From NCBI RefSeq assembly GCF_018320785.1, contig NW_024571694.1, forward strand, positions 62,001 to 126,000: a stretch of DNA of 64,000 bases, in the 5' to 3' direction. The notes beneath the pieces are model-generated. The model did no database searches. It was not told the DNA's origin and saw only the letters and a program-made list of their open reading frames with translations. Shown here in pieces: positions 1 to 12,668 of the stretch. Positions within the stretch are counted from its first letter, which is position 1, and every line of letters begins with the position of its first letter. Made by a program: the position numbers and the translations under genes. Source of the DNA: Cheilinus undulatus (lineage: Eukaryota; Chordata; Actinopteri; Labriformes; Labridae).

Positions 1-3000
1 GAGGATCTGAGGAAAAAGCATGAGCAAGAAATGAAAGAAAAAGAGGATCTGAAGCAAAAGCATTTGCAAGAAATGAAAGAAAAAGAGGATCTGAGGAAAA
101 AGCATGAGCAAGAAATGAAAGAAAAAGAGGATCTGAGGAAAAAGCATGAGCAAGAAATGAAAGAAAAAGAGGATCTGAAGCAAAAGCATTTGCAAGAAAT
201 GAAAGAAAAAGAGGATCTGAAGCAAAAGCATGAGCAAGAAATGAAAGAAAAAGAGGATCTGAGGAAAAAGCATGAGCAAGAAATGAAAGAAAAAGAGGAT
301 CTGAGGAAAAAGCATGAGCAAGAAATGAAAGAAAAAGAGGATCTGAAGCAAAAGCATGAGCAAGAAATGAAAGAAAAAGAGGATCTGAAGCAAAAGCATG
401 AGCAAGAAATGAAAGAAAAAGAGGATCTGAGGAAAAAGCATGAGCAAAAAATGAAAGAAAAAGAGGATCTGAGGAAAAAGCATGAGCAAAAAATGAAAGA
501 AAAAGAGGATCTGAAGCAAAAGCATGAGCAAGAAATGAAAGAAAAAGAGGATCTGAGGAAAAAGCATGAGCAAGAAATGAAAGAAAAAGAGGATCTGAGG
601 AAAAAGCATGAGCACGAACTGAAAGAAAAAGAGGATCTGAGGAAAAAGCATGAGCAAAAATGAAAGAAAAGAGGATCTGAAGCAAAAGCATGAGCAAGTA
701 ATGAAAGAAAAAGAGGATCTGAGGAAAAAGCATGAGCAAGAAATGAAAGAAAAAGAGGATCTGAGGAAAAAGCATGAGCAAGAAATGAAAGAAAAAGAGG
801 ATCTGAAGCAAAAGCATGAGCAAGAAATGAAAGAAAAAGAGGATCTGAAGCAAAAGCATGAGCAAGAAATGAAAGAAAAAGAGGATCTGAGGAAGAAGCA
901 TGAGCAAGAAATGAAAGAAAAAGAGGATCTGAAGCAAAAGCATTTGCAAGAAATGAAAGAAAAAGAGGATCTGAAGCAAAAGCATGAGCAAGAAATGAAA
1001 GAAAAAGAGGATCTGAGGAAAAAGCATGAGCAAAAAATGAAAGAAAAAGAGGATCTGAGGAAAAAGCATGAGCAAGAAATGAAAGAAAAAGAGGATCTGA
1101 GGAAAAAGCATGAGCAAGAAATGAAAGAAAAAGAGGATCTGAGGAAAAAGCATGAGCAAAAAATGAAAGAAAAAGAGGATCTGAGGAAAAAGCATGAGCA
1201 AGAAATGAAAGAAAAAGAGGATCTGAGGAAAAAGCATGAGCAAGAAATGAAAGAAAAAGAGGATCTGAGGAAAAAGCATGAGCAAAAAATGAAAGAAAAA
1301 GAGGATCTGAAGCAAAAGCATGAGCAAGAAATGAAAGAAAAAGAGGATCTGAGGAAAAAGCATGAGCAAGAAATGAAAGAAAAAGAGGATCTGAGGAAAA
1401 AGCATGAGCAAAAAATGAAAGAAAAAGAGGATCTGAAGCAAAAGCATGAGCAAGAAATGAAAGAAAAAGAGGATCTGAGGAAAAAGCATGAGCAAGAAAT
1501 GAAAGAAAAAGAGGATCTGAAGCAAAAGCATGAGCAAGAAATGAAAGAAAAAGAGGATCTGAAGCAAAAGCATGAGCAAGAAATGAAAGAAAAAGAGGAT
1601 CTGAAGCAAAAGCATTTGCAAGAAATGAAAGAAAAAGAGGATCTGAAGCAAAAGCATGAGCAAGAAATGAAAGAAAAAGAGGATCTGAGGAAAAAGCATG
1701 AGCAAGAAATGAAAGAAAAAGAGGATCTGAGGAAAAAGCATGAGCAAAAAATGAAAGAAAAAGAGGATCTGAAGCAAAAGCATGAGCAAGAAATGAAAGA
1801 AAAAGAGGATCTGAGGAAAAAGCCTGAGCAAGAAATGAAAGAAAAAGAGGATCTGAGGAAAAAGCATTTGCAAGAAATGAAAGAAAAAGAGGATCTGAAG
1901 CAAAAGCATGAGCAAGAAATGAAAGAAAAAGAGGATCTGAAGCAAAAGCATGAGCAAGAAATGAAAGAAAAAGAGGATCTGAGGAAAAAGCATGAGCAAA
2001 AAATGAAAGAAAAAGAGGATCTGAAGCAAAAGCATGAGCAAGAAATGAAAGAAAAAGAGGATCTGAGGAAAAAGCATGAGCAAGAAAAGAAAGAAAAAGA
2101 GGATCTGAAGCAAAAGCATTTGCAAGAAATGAAAGAAAAAGAGGATCTGAGGAAAAAGCATGAGCAAGAAATGAAAGAAAAAGAGGATCTGAGGAAAAAG
2201 CATGAGCAAGAAATGAAAGAAAAAGAGGATCTGAAGCAAAAGCATGAGCAAGAAATGAAAGAAAAAGAGGATCTGAGGAAAAAGCATGAGCAAAAAATGA
2301 AAGAAAAAGAGGATCTGAAGCAAAAGCATGAGCAAGAAATGAAAGAAAAAGAGGATCTGAAGCAAAAGCATTTGCAAGAAATGAAAGAAAAAGAGGATCT
2401 GAAGCAAAAGCATTGGCAAGAAATGAAAGAAAAAGAGGATCTGAAGCAAAAGCATGAGCAAGAAATGAAAGAAAAAGAGGATCTGAAGCAAAAGCATTTG
2501 CAAGAAATGAAAGAAAAAGAGGATCTGAAGCAAAAGCATGAGCAAGAAATGAAAGAAAAAGAGGATCTGAGGAAAAAGCATGAGCAAAAATGAAAGAAAA
2601 AGAGGATCTGATGAAAAAGCATGAGCAAGAAATGAAAGAAAAAGAGGATCTGAGGAAAAAGCATGAGCAAAAAATGAAAGAAAAAGAGGATCTGAGGAAA
2701 AAGCATGAGCAAAAAATGAAAGAAAAAGAGGATCTGAGGAAAAAGCATGAGCAAAAAATGAAAGAAAAAGAGGATCTGAAGCAAAAGCATGAGCAAGAAA
2801 TGAAAGAAAAAGAGGATCTGAGGAAAAAGCATGAGCAAGAAATGAAAGAAAAAGAGGATCTGAGGAAAAAGCATGAGCAAAAAATGAAAGAAAAAGAGGA
2901 TCTGAAGCAAAAGCATGAGCAAGAAATGAAAGAAAAAGAGGATCTGAGGAAAAAGCATGAGCAAGAAATGAAAGAAAAAGAGGATCTGAGGAAAAAGCAT

Positions 3001-6000
3001 GAGCAAGAAATGAAAGAAAAAGAGGATCTGAAGCAAAAGCATTTGCAAGAAATGAAAGAAAAAGAGGATCTGAAGCAAAAGCATTTGCAAGAAATGAAAG
3101 AAAAAGAGGATCTGAAGCAAAAGCATGAGCAAGAAATGAAAGAAAAAGAGGATCTGAGGAAAAAGCATGAGCAAGAAATGAAAGAAAAAGAGGATCTGAG
3201 GAAAAAGCATGAGCAAAAAATGAAAGAAAAAGAGGATCTGAAGCAAAAGCATGAGCAAAAAATGAAAGAAAAAGAGGATCTGAAGCAAAAGCATGAGCAA
3301 GAAATGAAAGAAAAAGAGGATCTGAGGAAAAAGCATGAGCAAGAAATGAAAGAAAAAGAGGATCTGAGGAAGAAGCATGAGCAAGAAATGAAAGAAAAAG
3401 AGGATCTGAGGAAAAAGCATGAGCAAAAAATGAAAGAAAAAGAGGATCTGAGGAAAAAGCATTTGCAAGAAATGAAAGAAAAAGAGGATCTGAAGCAAAA
3501 GCATGAGCAAGAAATGAAAGAAAAAGAGGATCTGAGGAAAAAGCATGAGCAAGAAATGAAAGAAAAAGAGGATCTGAAGCAAAAGCATTTGCAAGAAATG
3601 AAAGAAAAAGAGGATCTGAGGAAAAAGCATGCGCAAGAAATGAAAGAAAAAGAGGATCTGAGGAAAAAGCATGAGCAAGAAATGAAAGAAAAAGAGGATC
3701 TGAAGCAAAAGCATTTGCAAGAAATGAAAGAAAAAGAGGATCTGAAGCAAAAGCATGAGCAAGAAATGAAAGAAAAAGAGGATCTGAGGAAAAAGCATGA
3801 GCAAGAAATGAAAGAAAAAGAGGATCTGAGGAAGAAGCATGAGCAAGAAATGAAAGAAAAAGAGGATCTGAAGCAAAAGCATTTGCAAGAAATGAAAGAA
3901 AAAGAGGATCTGAAGCAAAAGCATGAGCAAGAAATGAAAGAAAAAGAGGATCTGAGGAAAAAGCATGAGCAAAAAATGAAAGAAAAAGAGGATCTGAGGA
4001 AAAAGCATGAGCAAGAAATGAAAGAAAAAGAGGATCTGAGGAAAAAGCATGAGCAAGAAATGAAAGAAAAAGAGGATCTGAGGAAAAAGCATGAGCAAAA
4101 AATGAAAGAAAAAGAGGATCTGAGGAAAAAGCATGAGCAAAAAATGAAAGAAAAAGAGGATCTGAAGCAAAAGCATGAGCAAGAAATGAAAGAAAAAGAG
4201 GATCTGAGGAAAAAGCATGAGCAAGAAATGAAAGAAAAAGAGGATCTGAGGAAAAAGCATGAGCAAGAAATGAAAGAAAAAGAGGATCTGAAGCAAAAGC
4301 ATGAGCAAGAAATGAAAGAAAAAGAGGATCTGAAGCAAAAGCATTTGCAAGAAATGAAAGAAAAAGAGGATCTGAAGCAAAAGCATGAGCAAGAAATGAA
4401 AGAAAAAGAGGATCTGAAGCAAAAGCATTTGCAAGAAATGAAAGAAAAAGAGGATCTGAAGCAAAAGCATGAGCAAGAAATGAAAGAAAAAGAGGATCTG
4501 AAGCAAAAGCATGAGCAAGAAATGAAAGAAAAAGAGGATCTGAGGAAGAAGCATGAGCAAGAAATGAAAGAAAAAGAGGATCTGAAGCAAAAGCATTTGC
4601 AAGAAATGAAAGAAAAAGAGGATCTGAAGCAAAAGCATGAGCAAGAAATGAAAGAAAAAGAGGATCTGAGGAAAAAGCATGAGCAAAAAATGAAAGAAAA
4701 AGAGGATCTGAGGAAAAAGCATGAGCAAGAAATGAAAGAAAAAGAGGATCTGAGGAAAAAGCATGAGCAAGAAATGAAAGAAAAAGAGGATCTGAGGAAA
4801 AAGCATGAGCAAAAAATGAAAGAAAAAGAGGATCTGAGGAAAAAGCATGAGCAAGAAATGAAAGAAAAAGAGGATCTGAGGAAAAAGCATGAGCAAGAAA
4901 TGAAAGAAAAAGAGGATCTGAGGAAAAAGCATGAGCAAAAAATGAAAGAAAAAGAGGATCTGAAGCAAAAGCATGAGCAAGAAATGAAAGAAAAAGAGGA
5001 TCTGAGGAAAAAGCATGAGCAAGAAATGAAAGAAAAAGAGGATCTGAGGAAAAAGCATGAGCAAGAAATGAAAGAAAAAGAGGATCTGAAGCAAAAGCAT
5101 GAGCAAGAAATGAAAGAAAAAGAGGATCTGAGGAAAAAGCATGAGCAAGAAATGAAAGAAAAAGAGGATCTGAAGCAAAAGCATGAGCAAGAAATGAAAG
5201 AAAAAGAGGATCTGAAGCAAAAGCATTTGCAAGAAATGAAAGAAAAAGAGGATCTGAAGCAAAAGCATGAGCAAGAAATGAAAGAAAAAGAGGATCTGAG
5301 GAAAAAGCATGAGCAAGAAATGAAAGAAAAAGAGGATCTGAGGAAAAAGCATGAGCAATAAATGAAAGAAAAAGAGGATCTGAAGCAAAAGCATGAGCAA
5401 GAAATGAAAGAAAAAGAGGATCTGAGGAAAAAGCATGAGCAAGAAATGAAAGAAAAAGAGGATCTGAGGAAAAAGCATTTGCAAGAAATGAAAGAAAAAG
5501 AGGATCTGAAGCAAAAGCATGAGCAAGAAATGAAAGAAAAAGAGGATCTGAAGCAAAAGCATGAGCAAGAAATGAAAGAAAAAGAGGATCTGAGGAAAAA
5601 GCATGAGCAAAAAATGAAAGAAAAAGAGGATCTGAAGCAAAAGCATGAGCAAGAAATGAAAGAAAAAGAGGATCTGAGGAAAAAGCATGAGCAAGAAAAG
5701 AAAGAAAAAGAGGATCTGAAGCAAAAGCATTTGCAAGAAATGAAAGAAAAAGAGGATCTGAGGAAAAAGCATGAGCAAGAAATGAAAGAAAAAGAGGATC
5801 TGAGGAAAAAGCATGAGCAAGAAATGAAAGAAAAAGAGGATCTGAAGCAAAAGCATTTGCAAGAAATGAAAGAAAAAGAGGATCTGAAGCAAAAGCATGA
5901 GCAAGAAATGAAAGAAAAAGAGGATCTGAAGCAAAAGCATGAGCAAGAAATGAAAGAAAAAGAGGATCTGAAGCAAAAGCATGAGCAAGAAATGAAAGAA

Positions 6001-9000
6001 AAAGAGGATCTGAGGAAAAAGCATGAGCAAGAAATGAAAGAAAAAGAGGATCTGAAGCAAAAGCATGAGCAAGAAATGAAAGAAAAAGAGGATCTGAGGA
6101 AAAAGCATGAGCAAGAAATGAAAGAAAAAGAGGATCTGAAGCAAAAGCATTTGCAAGAAATGAAAGAAAAAGAGGATCTGAAGCAAAAGCATTGGCAAGA
6201 AATGAAAGAAAAAGAGGATCTGAAGCAAAAGCATGAGCAAGAAATGAAAGAAAAAGAGGATCTGAAGCAAAAGCATTTGCAAGAAATGAAAGAAAAAGAG
6301 GATCTGAAGCAAAAGCATGAGCAAGAAATGAAAGAAAAAGAGGATCTGAGGAAAAAGCATGAGCAAAAAATGAAAGAAAAAGAGGATCTGAGGAAAAAGC
6401 ATGAGCAAGAAATGAAAGAAAAAGAGGATCTGAGGAAAAAGCATGAGCAAGAAATGAAAGAAAAAGAGGATCTGAAGCAAAAGCATGAGCAAGAAATGAA
6501 AGAAAAAGAGGATCTGAGGAAAAAGCATGAGCAAGAAATGAAAGAAAAAGAGGATCTGAAGCAAAAGCATGAGCAAGAAATGAAAGAAAAAGAGGATCTG
6601 AGGAAAAAGCATGAGCAAGAAATGAAAGAAAAAGAGGATCTGAGGAAAAAGCATGAGCAAGAAATGAAAGAAAAAGAGGATCTGAAGCAAAAGCATTTGC
6701 AAGAAATGAAAGAAAAAGAGGATCTGAAGCAAAAGCATTTGCAAGAAATGAAAGAAAAAGAGGATCTGAGGAAAAAGCATGAGCAAGAAATGAAAGAAAA
6801 AGAGGATCTGAGGAAAAAGCATGAGCAAGAAATGAAAGAAAAAGAGGATCTGAAGCAAAAGCATTTGCAAGAAATGAAAGAAAAAGAGGATCTGAAGCAA
6901 AAGCATGAGCAAGAAAAGAAAGAAAAAGAGGATCTGAGGAAAAAGCATGAGCAAGAAATGAAAGAAAAAGAGGATCTGAAGCAAAAGCATTTGCAAGAAA
7001 TGAAAGAAAAAGAGGATCTGAAGCAAAAGCATGAGCAAGAAATGAAAGAAAAAGAGGATCTGAGGAAAAAGCATGAGCAAAAAATGAAAGAAAAAGAGGA
7101 TCTGAGGAAAAAGCATGAGCAAGAAATGAAAGAAAAAGAGGATCTGAGGAAAAAGCATGAGCAAAAAATGAAAGAAAAAGAGGATCTGAGGAAAAAGCAT
7201 GAGCAAAAAATGAAAGAAAAAGAGGATCTGAAGCAAAAGCATGAGCAAGAAATGAAAGAAAAAGAGGATCTGAGGAAAAAGCATGAGCAAGAAATGAAAG
7301 AAAAAGAGGATCTGAGGAAAAAGCATGAGCAAAAAATGAAAGAAAAAGAGGATCTGAAGCAAAAGCATGAGCAAGAAATGAAAGAAAAAGAGGATCTGAG
7401 GAAAAAGCATGAGCAAGAAATGAAAGAAAAAGAGGATCTGAGGAAAAAGCATGAGCAAGAAATGAAAGAAAAAGAGGATCTGAAGCAAAAGCATTTGCAA
7501 GAAATGAAAGAAAAAGAGGATCTGAAGCAAAAGCATTTGCAAGAAATGAAAGAAAAAGAGGATCTGAAGCAAAAGCATGAGCAAGAAATGAAAGAAAAAG
7601 AGGATCTGAGGAAAAAGCATGAGCAAAAAATGAAAGAAAAAGAGGATCTGAAGCAAAAGCATGAGCAAGAAATGAAAGAAAAAGAGGATCTGAGGAAAAA
7701 GCATGAGCAAGAAATGAAAGAAAAAGAGGATCTGAGGAAAAAGCATGAGCAAGAAATGAAAGAAAAAGAGGATCTGAAGCAAAAGCATGAGCAAGAAATG
7801 AAAGAAAAAGAGGATCTGAAGCAAAAGCATGAGCAAGAAATGAAAGAAAAGAGGATCTGAGGAAAAAGCATGAGCAAAAAATGAAAGAAAAAGAGGATCT
7901 GAAGCAAAAGCATGAGCAAGAAATGAAAGAAAAAGAGGATCTGAAGCAAAAGCATGAGCAAGAAATGAAAGAAAAAGAGGATCTGAGGAAAAAGCATGAG
8001 CAAGAAATGAAAGAAATAGAGGATCTGAAGCAAAAGCATGAGCAAGAAAAGAAAGAAAAAGAGGATCTGAGGAAAAAGCATGAGCAAGAAATGAAAGAAA
8101 AAGAGGATCTGAGGAAAAAGCATGAGCAAGAAATGAAAGAAAAAGAGGATCTGAGGAAAAAGCATGAGCAAGAAATGAAAGAAAAAGAGGATCTGAGGAA
8201 AAAGCATGAGCAAGAAATGAAAGAAAAAGAGGATCTGAGGAAAAAGCATTTGCAAGAAATGAAAGAAAAAGAGGATCTGAAGCAAAAGCATGAGCAAGAA
8301 ATGAAAGAAAAAGAGGATCTGAAGCAAAAGCATGAGCAAGAAATGAAAGAAAAAGAGGATCTGAGGAAAAAGCATGAGCAAAAAATGAAAGAAAAAGAGG
8401 ATCTGAAGCAAAAGCATGAGCAAGAAATGAAAGAAAAAGAGGATCTGAGGAAAAAGCATGAGCAAGAAATGAAAGAAAAAGAGGATCTGAGGAAAAAGCA
8501 TGAGCAAGAAATGAAAGAAAAAGAGGATCTGAGGAAAAAGCATGAGCAAGAAATGAAAGAAAAAGAGGATCTGAGGAAAAAGCATGAGCAAGAAATGAAA
8601 GAAAAAGAGGATCTGAGGAAAAAGCATGAGCAAGAAATGAAAGAAAAAGAGGATCTGAGGAAAAAGCATGAGCAAGAAATGAAAGAAAAAGAGGATCTGA
8701 GGAAAAAGCATGAGCAAGAAATGAAAGAAAAAGAGGATCTGAGGAAAAAGCATGAGCAAGAAATGAAAGAAAAAGAGGATCTGAAGCAAAAGCATTTGCA
8801 AGAAATGAAAGAAAAAGAGGATCTGAAGCAAAAGCATGAGCAAGAAAAGAAAGAAAAAGAGGATCTGAGGAAAAAGCATGAGCAAGAAATGAAAGAAAAA
8901 GAGGATCTGAGGAAAAAGCATGAGCAAGAAATGAAAGAAAAAGAGGATCTGAGGAAAAAGCATGAGCAAGAAATGAAAGAAAAAGAGGATCTGAGGAAAA

Positions 9001-9698
9001 AGCATGAGCAAGAAATGAAAGAAAAAGAGGATCTGAAGCAAAAGCATGAGCAAGAAATGAAAGAAAAAGAGGATCTGAGGAAAAAGCATGAGCAAGAAAT
9101 GAAAGAAAAAGAGGATCTGAAGCAAAAGCATGAGCAAGAAATGAAAGAAAAAGAGGATCTGAGGAAAAAGCATGAGCAAGAAATGAAAGAAAAAGAGGAT
9201 CTGAGGAAAAAGCATGAGCAAGAAATGAAAGAAAAAGAGGATCTGAAGCAAAAGCATTTGCAAGAAATGAAAGAAAAAGAGGATCTGAAGCAAAAGCATG
9301 AGCAAGAAATGAAAGAAAAAGAGGATCTGAGGAAAAAGCATGAGCAAAAAATGAAAGAAAAAGAGGATCTGAAGCAAAAGCATGAGCAAGAAATGAAAGA
9401 AAAAGAGGATCTGAGGAAAAAGCATGAGCAAGAAATGAAAGAAAAAGAGGATCTGAAGCAAAAGCATTTGCAAGAAATGAAAGAAAAAGAGGATCTGAAG
9501 CAAAAGCATGAGCAAGAAATGAAAGAAAAAGAGGATCTGAGGAAAAAGCATGAGCAAGAAATGAAAGAAAAAGAGGATCTGAAGCAAAAGCATTTGCAAG
9601 AAATGAAAGAAAAAGAGGATCTGAAGCAAAAGCATTTGCAAGAAATGAAAGAAAAAGAGGATCTGAAGCAAAAGCATTTGCAAGAAATGAAAGAAAAA
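1..9698 (+). repeat. 42-bp coding minisatellite, 231 units
   Basis: The unit is 14 codons. Main variable sites are agg-aaa versus aag-caa (RK or KQ), gag versus ttg, rarely tgg (E, L or W), and gaa versus aaa (E or K). The span is 9698 bases; with the four single-base deletions added back it is 9702, exactly 231 x 42. A partial unit at 9699-9716 leads into the tail. Third codon positions hardly vary: the main silent change is aaa to aag in a few RKK codons (about 893, 3370, 3832, 4548). Such uniformity at nucleotide level points to recent unequal exchange or gene conversion. Confidence 0.97.
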
Positions 9699-9812
9699 GA
9701 GGATCTGAGGAAAAAGCTGTGGAGGTATCATGTTTTGCATATAAGTATATTACTAATATACTCACTTATTTATATATATACTACTACAAAGCTGTCCTTG
9801 GGTAACCTCTGA
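1..9812 (+). CDS. 3' part of a GIMAP-type gene: giant 14-residue repeat rod plus C-terminal membrane anchor (frame interrupted)
   Basis: The reading frame is open from base 1, so the 5' part with any GTPase domain is outside the window. The sequence encodes tandem 14-residue units ([14 protein letters not shown] and variants), then a tail with a hydrophobic stretch of about 16 residues ([16 protein letters not shown]) and a short polar end, stop TGA 9810-9812. The same tail ends the GIMAP gene at 40303-52878 with one residue changed, and the 3' flanks are also homologous. I therefore infer a tandem paralogue of that gene, anchored by its C-terminus as several GIMAPs are. Lesions: one base missing at about 658, 670, 2589 and 7849, all in A-runs, and a GAA-to-TAA change at 5359-5361. 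The first three deletions restore frame after 2590. Either the assembly under-called A-runs and the coding stretch is longer than 9.7 kb, or this copy is a decaying pseudogene. The TAA is a substitution and is harder to explain as a length error. Confidence 0.62.
5359..5361 (+). other. In-frame TAA inside the repeat array
   Basis: Codon 14 of one unit reads taa where its neighbours read gaa, a G-to-T substitution. It is the only stop in the array not caused by a length change in an A-run. It separates two open stretches of 923 and 832 codons. Confidence 0.9.
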
Positions 9813-9985
9813 TCAAGTTAGGTTTTGTTAGGTCTTGAGGAAGGATGTTGTGGAAGTCACAAGAGGGCAGTGTTTACTGACCAGTATGAGTGTTTAGTGT
9901 GATAAGTGAGGCCAAAACAATATCTGGACTCCTAACTGTTCAGTTTCAGGAGACTACGATGGAATAACAGGAAATGTTTTGTAAG

Positions 9986-10151
9986 AGACAATCTGAAGAC
10001 AAAGCATGATGAAGGACTTGAAGAAAAAGAGGATCTGAAGAAAAAGCGTGAGCAAGAAATAAATGAACTTAAAAAAAATACAAAAAAAATGTATCATCCT
10101 CTGATCTCTTCAACTCTTGATCATTTAAAGACAGAAGAAGATGTTTCTTAA
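9986..10151 (+). other. Candidate alternative C-terminal exon of the first GIMAP-type paralogue
   Basis: Downstream of the stop at 9810-9812 is a second charged reading frame with a divergent repeat unit (KEKEDLKKKREQE). A possible donor follows ctgtggag at 9725 (gtatca) and a possible acceptor AG lies at 9984-9985. Joining them continues the frame to TAA at 10149-10151. The equivalent segment in the second paralogue is also open. The acceptor has a poor pyrimidine tract, so splicing is an inference; it could instead be a relic of an older C-terminus. Confidence 0.35.
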
Positions 10152-10515
10152 TGATTTAATGATAATAGTCATATAGGATGTTAAGATGCTCCAAGTGTTG
10201 AATGAGGCCACAAAATGACTTCTAACATCAGATATAAACAGTGTGTCTGTCCTTGCAAATACATTTTCCTCCAAACATTCATGGGAAAACAAAGTTACAG
10301 CAATTAAGCTAATCTTCAGTCATGTGACTGATGTGGAAGCCTGGAGGGCAAAACGAGTTGAGGAAAGTGGCAGCTTTCATTGAATTCTCCATGAAGCTGC
10401 TGAAGGGCTTTTTAAAAAATTCTGTCTCTTCAAAACAACATGTTTACACTTAATGTCCACATTAGAAAGACAAGATATTAAGATGAATATGTTTTGGACA
10501 CTTGTGGCCCTCTGT

Positions 10516-10759
10516 ACTGTAACAGCATGTTTCAGCTACTTCCTGTAGCCTTCCTCAGAAGCGTCACGTGATGGTGCTGTGACGTGTCTTGTAGGCTGCT
10601 TATATGGTTTTGTCAGACAGTAGGGGGAAGCTTACGCCCCCTGCCGTCTAACACCGTCTCCAGGACCGCATCCCATGTGTGTGACAAGGTGTAGGCTCCC
10701 TCGTCCCAGTTCATGCTCCTCGGATCTTGTTTGCAGATCTCGATGGCCTCTTTGGTTCT
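10516..10759 (-). repeat. Inverted terminal fragment of the Penelope-like element
   Basis: It reads as the reverse complement of the 3' end of the same element (about 13660-13870), including the shared blocks cagctacttcctgtagcc and agcttacgccccct. It ends at about 10759, where the plus-strand RT segment begins. Confidence 0.8.
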
Positions 10760-10816
10760 TTTCCGGAGTGGCAAAGGGCCTCAAACACATTACCGTAGAA
10801 CCAGATGAAATACTCA

Positions 10817-12448
<1,632 letters not shown>

Positions 12449-12479
12449 TTGATCCTTGGTATTGAAAATAAGTGGATGT

Positions 12480-12668
12480 GGCTATGAATCTGTTGTGAGT
12501 TTGGTTCCTTTTGGGAGTGATTTGTCCTTTTTTCTATTGCTCTAATGCACATAAAGGCAATAAAAATGTGTATAACAAAAACATTTGTAACTGCAACAAT
12601 TTCTGGGAGAAATGGTGTATTTTCTGGAAAAATTCCAGAGGTGCCTAAATTTTCGTCCATGACTGTAT
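12480..12668 (-). mobile_element. Second Tc1-family terminal fragment
   Basis: A lone terminal region of the Tc1 family (cataaaggcaataaaaatgt, then the ggtgcctaaattttcgtccatgactgta end) lies directly before the resumed Penelope RT frame. No transposase is present. It is either an internally deleted copy or one end of a compound insertion with 10817-12448. Confidence 0.7.

Noticed and set aside
650..2593. Separate open frames at 31-663, 650-2593, 2590-5361, 5362-7860 and 7881-9812 as five genes
   Set aside because: They are parts of one repeat array broken by single-base losses and one TAA; the starts are just the methionine of each unit.
1..9716. CRISPR array or bacterial surface-repeat protein
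   Set aside because: The units are contiguous without spacers, coding, and end in a vertebrate GIMAP tail; the surroundings are fish genomic DNA.
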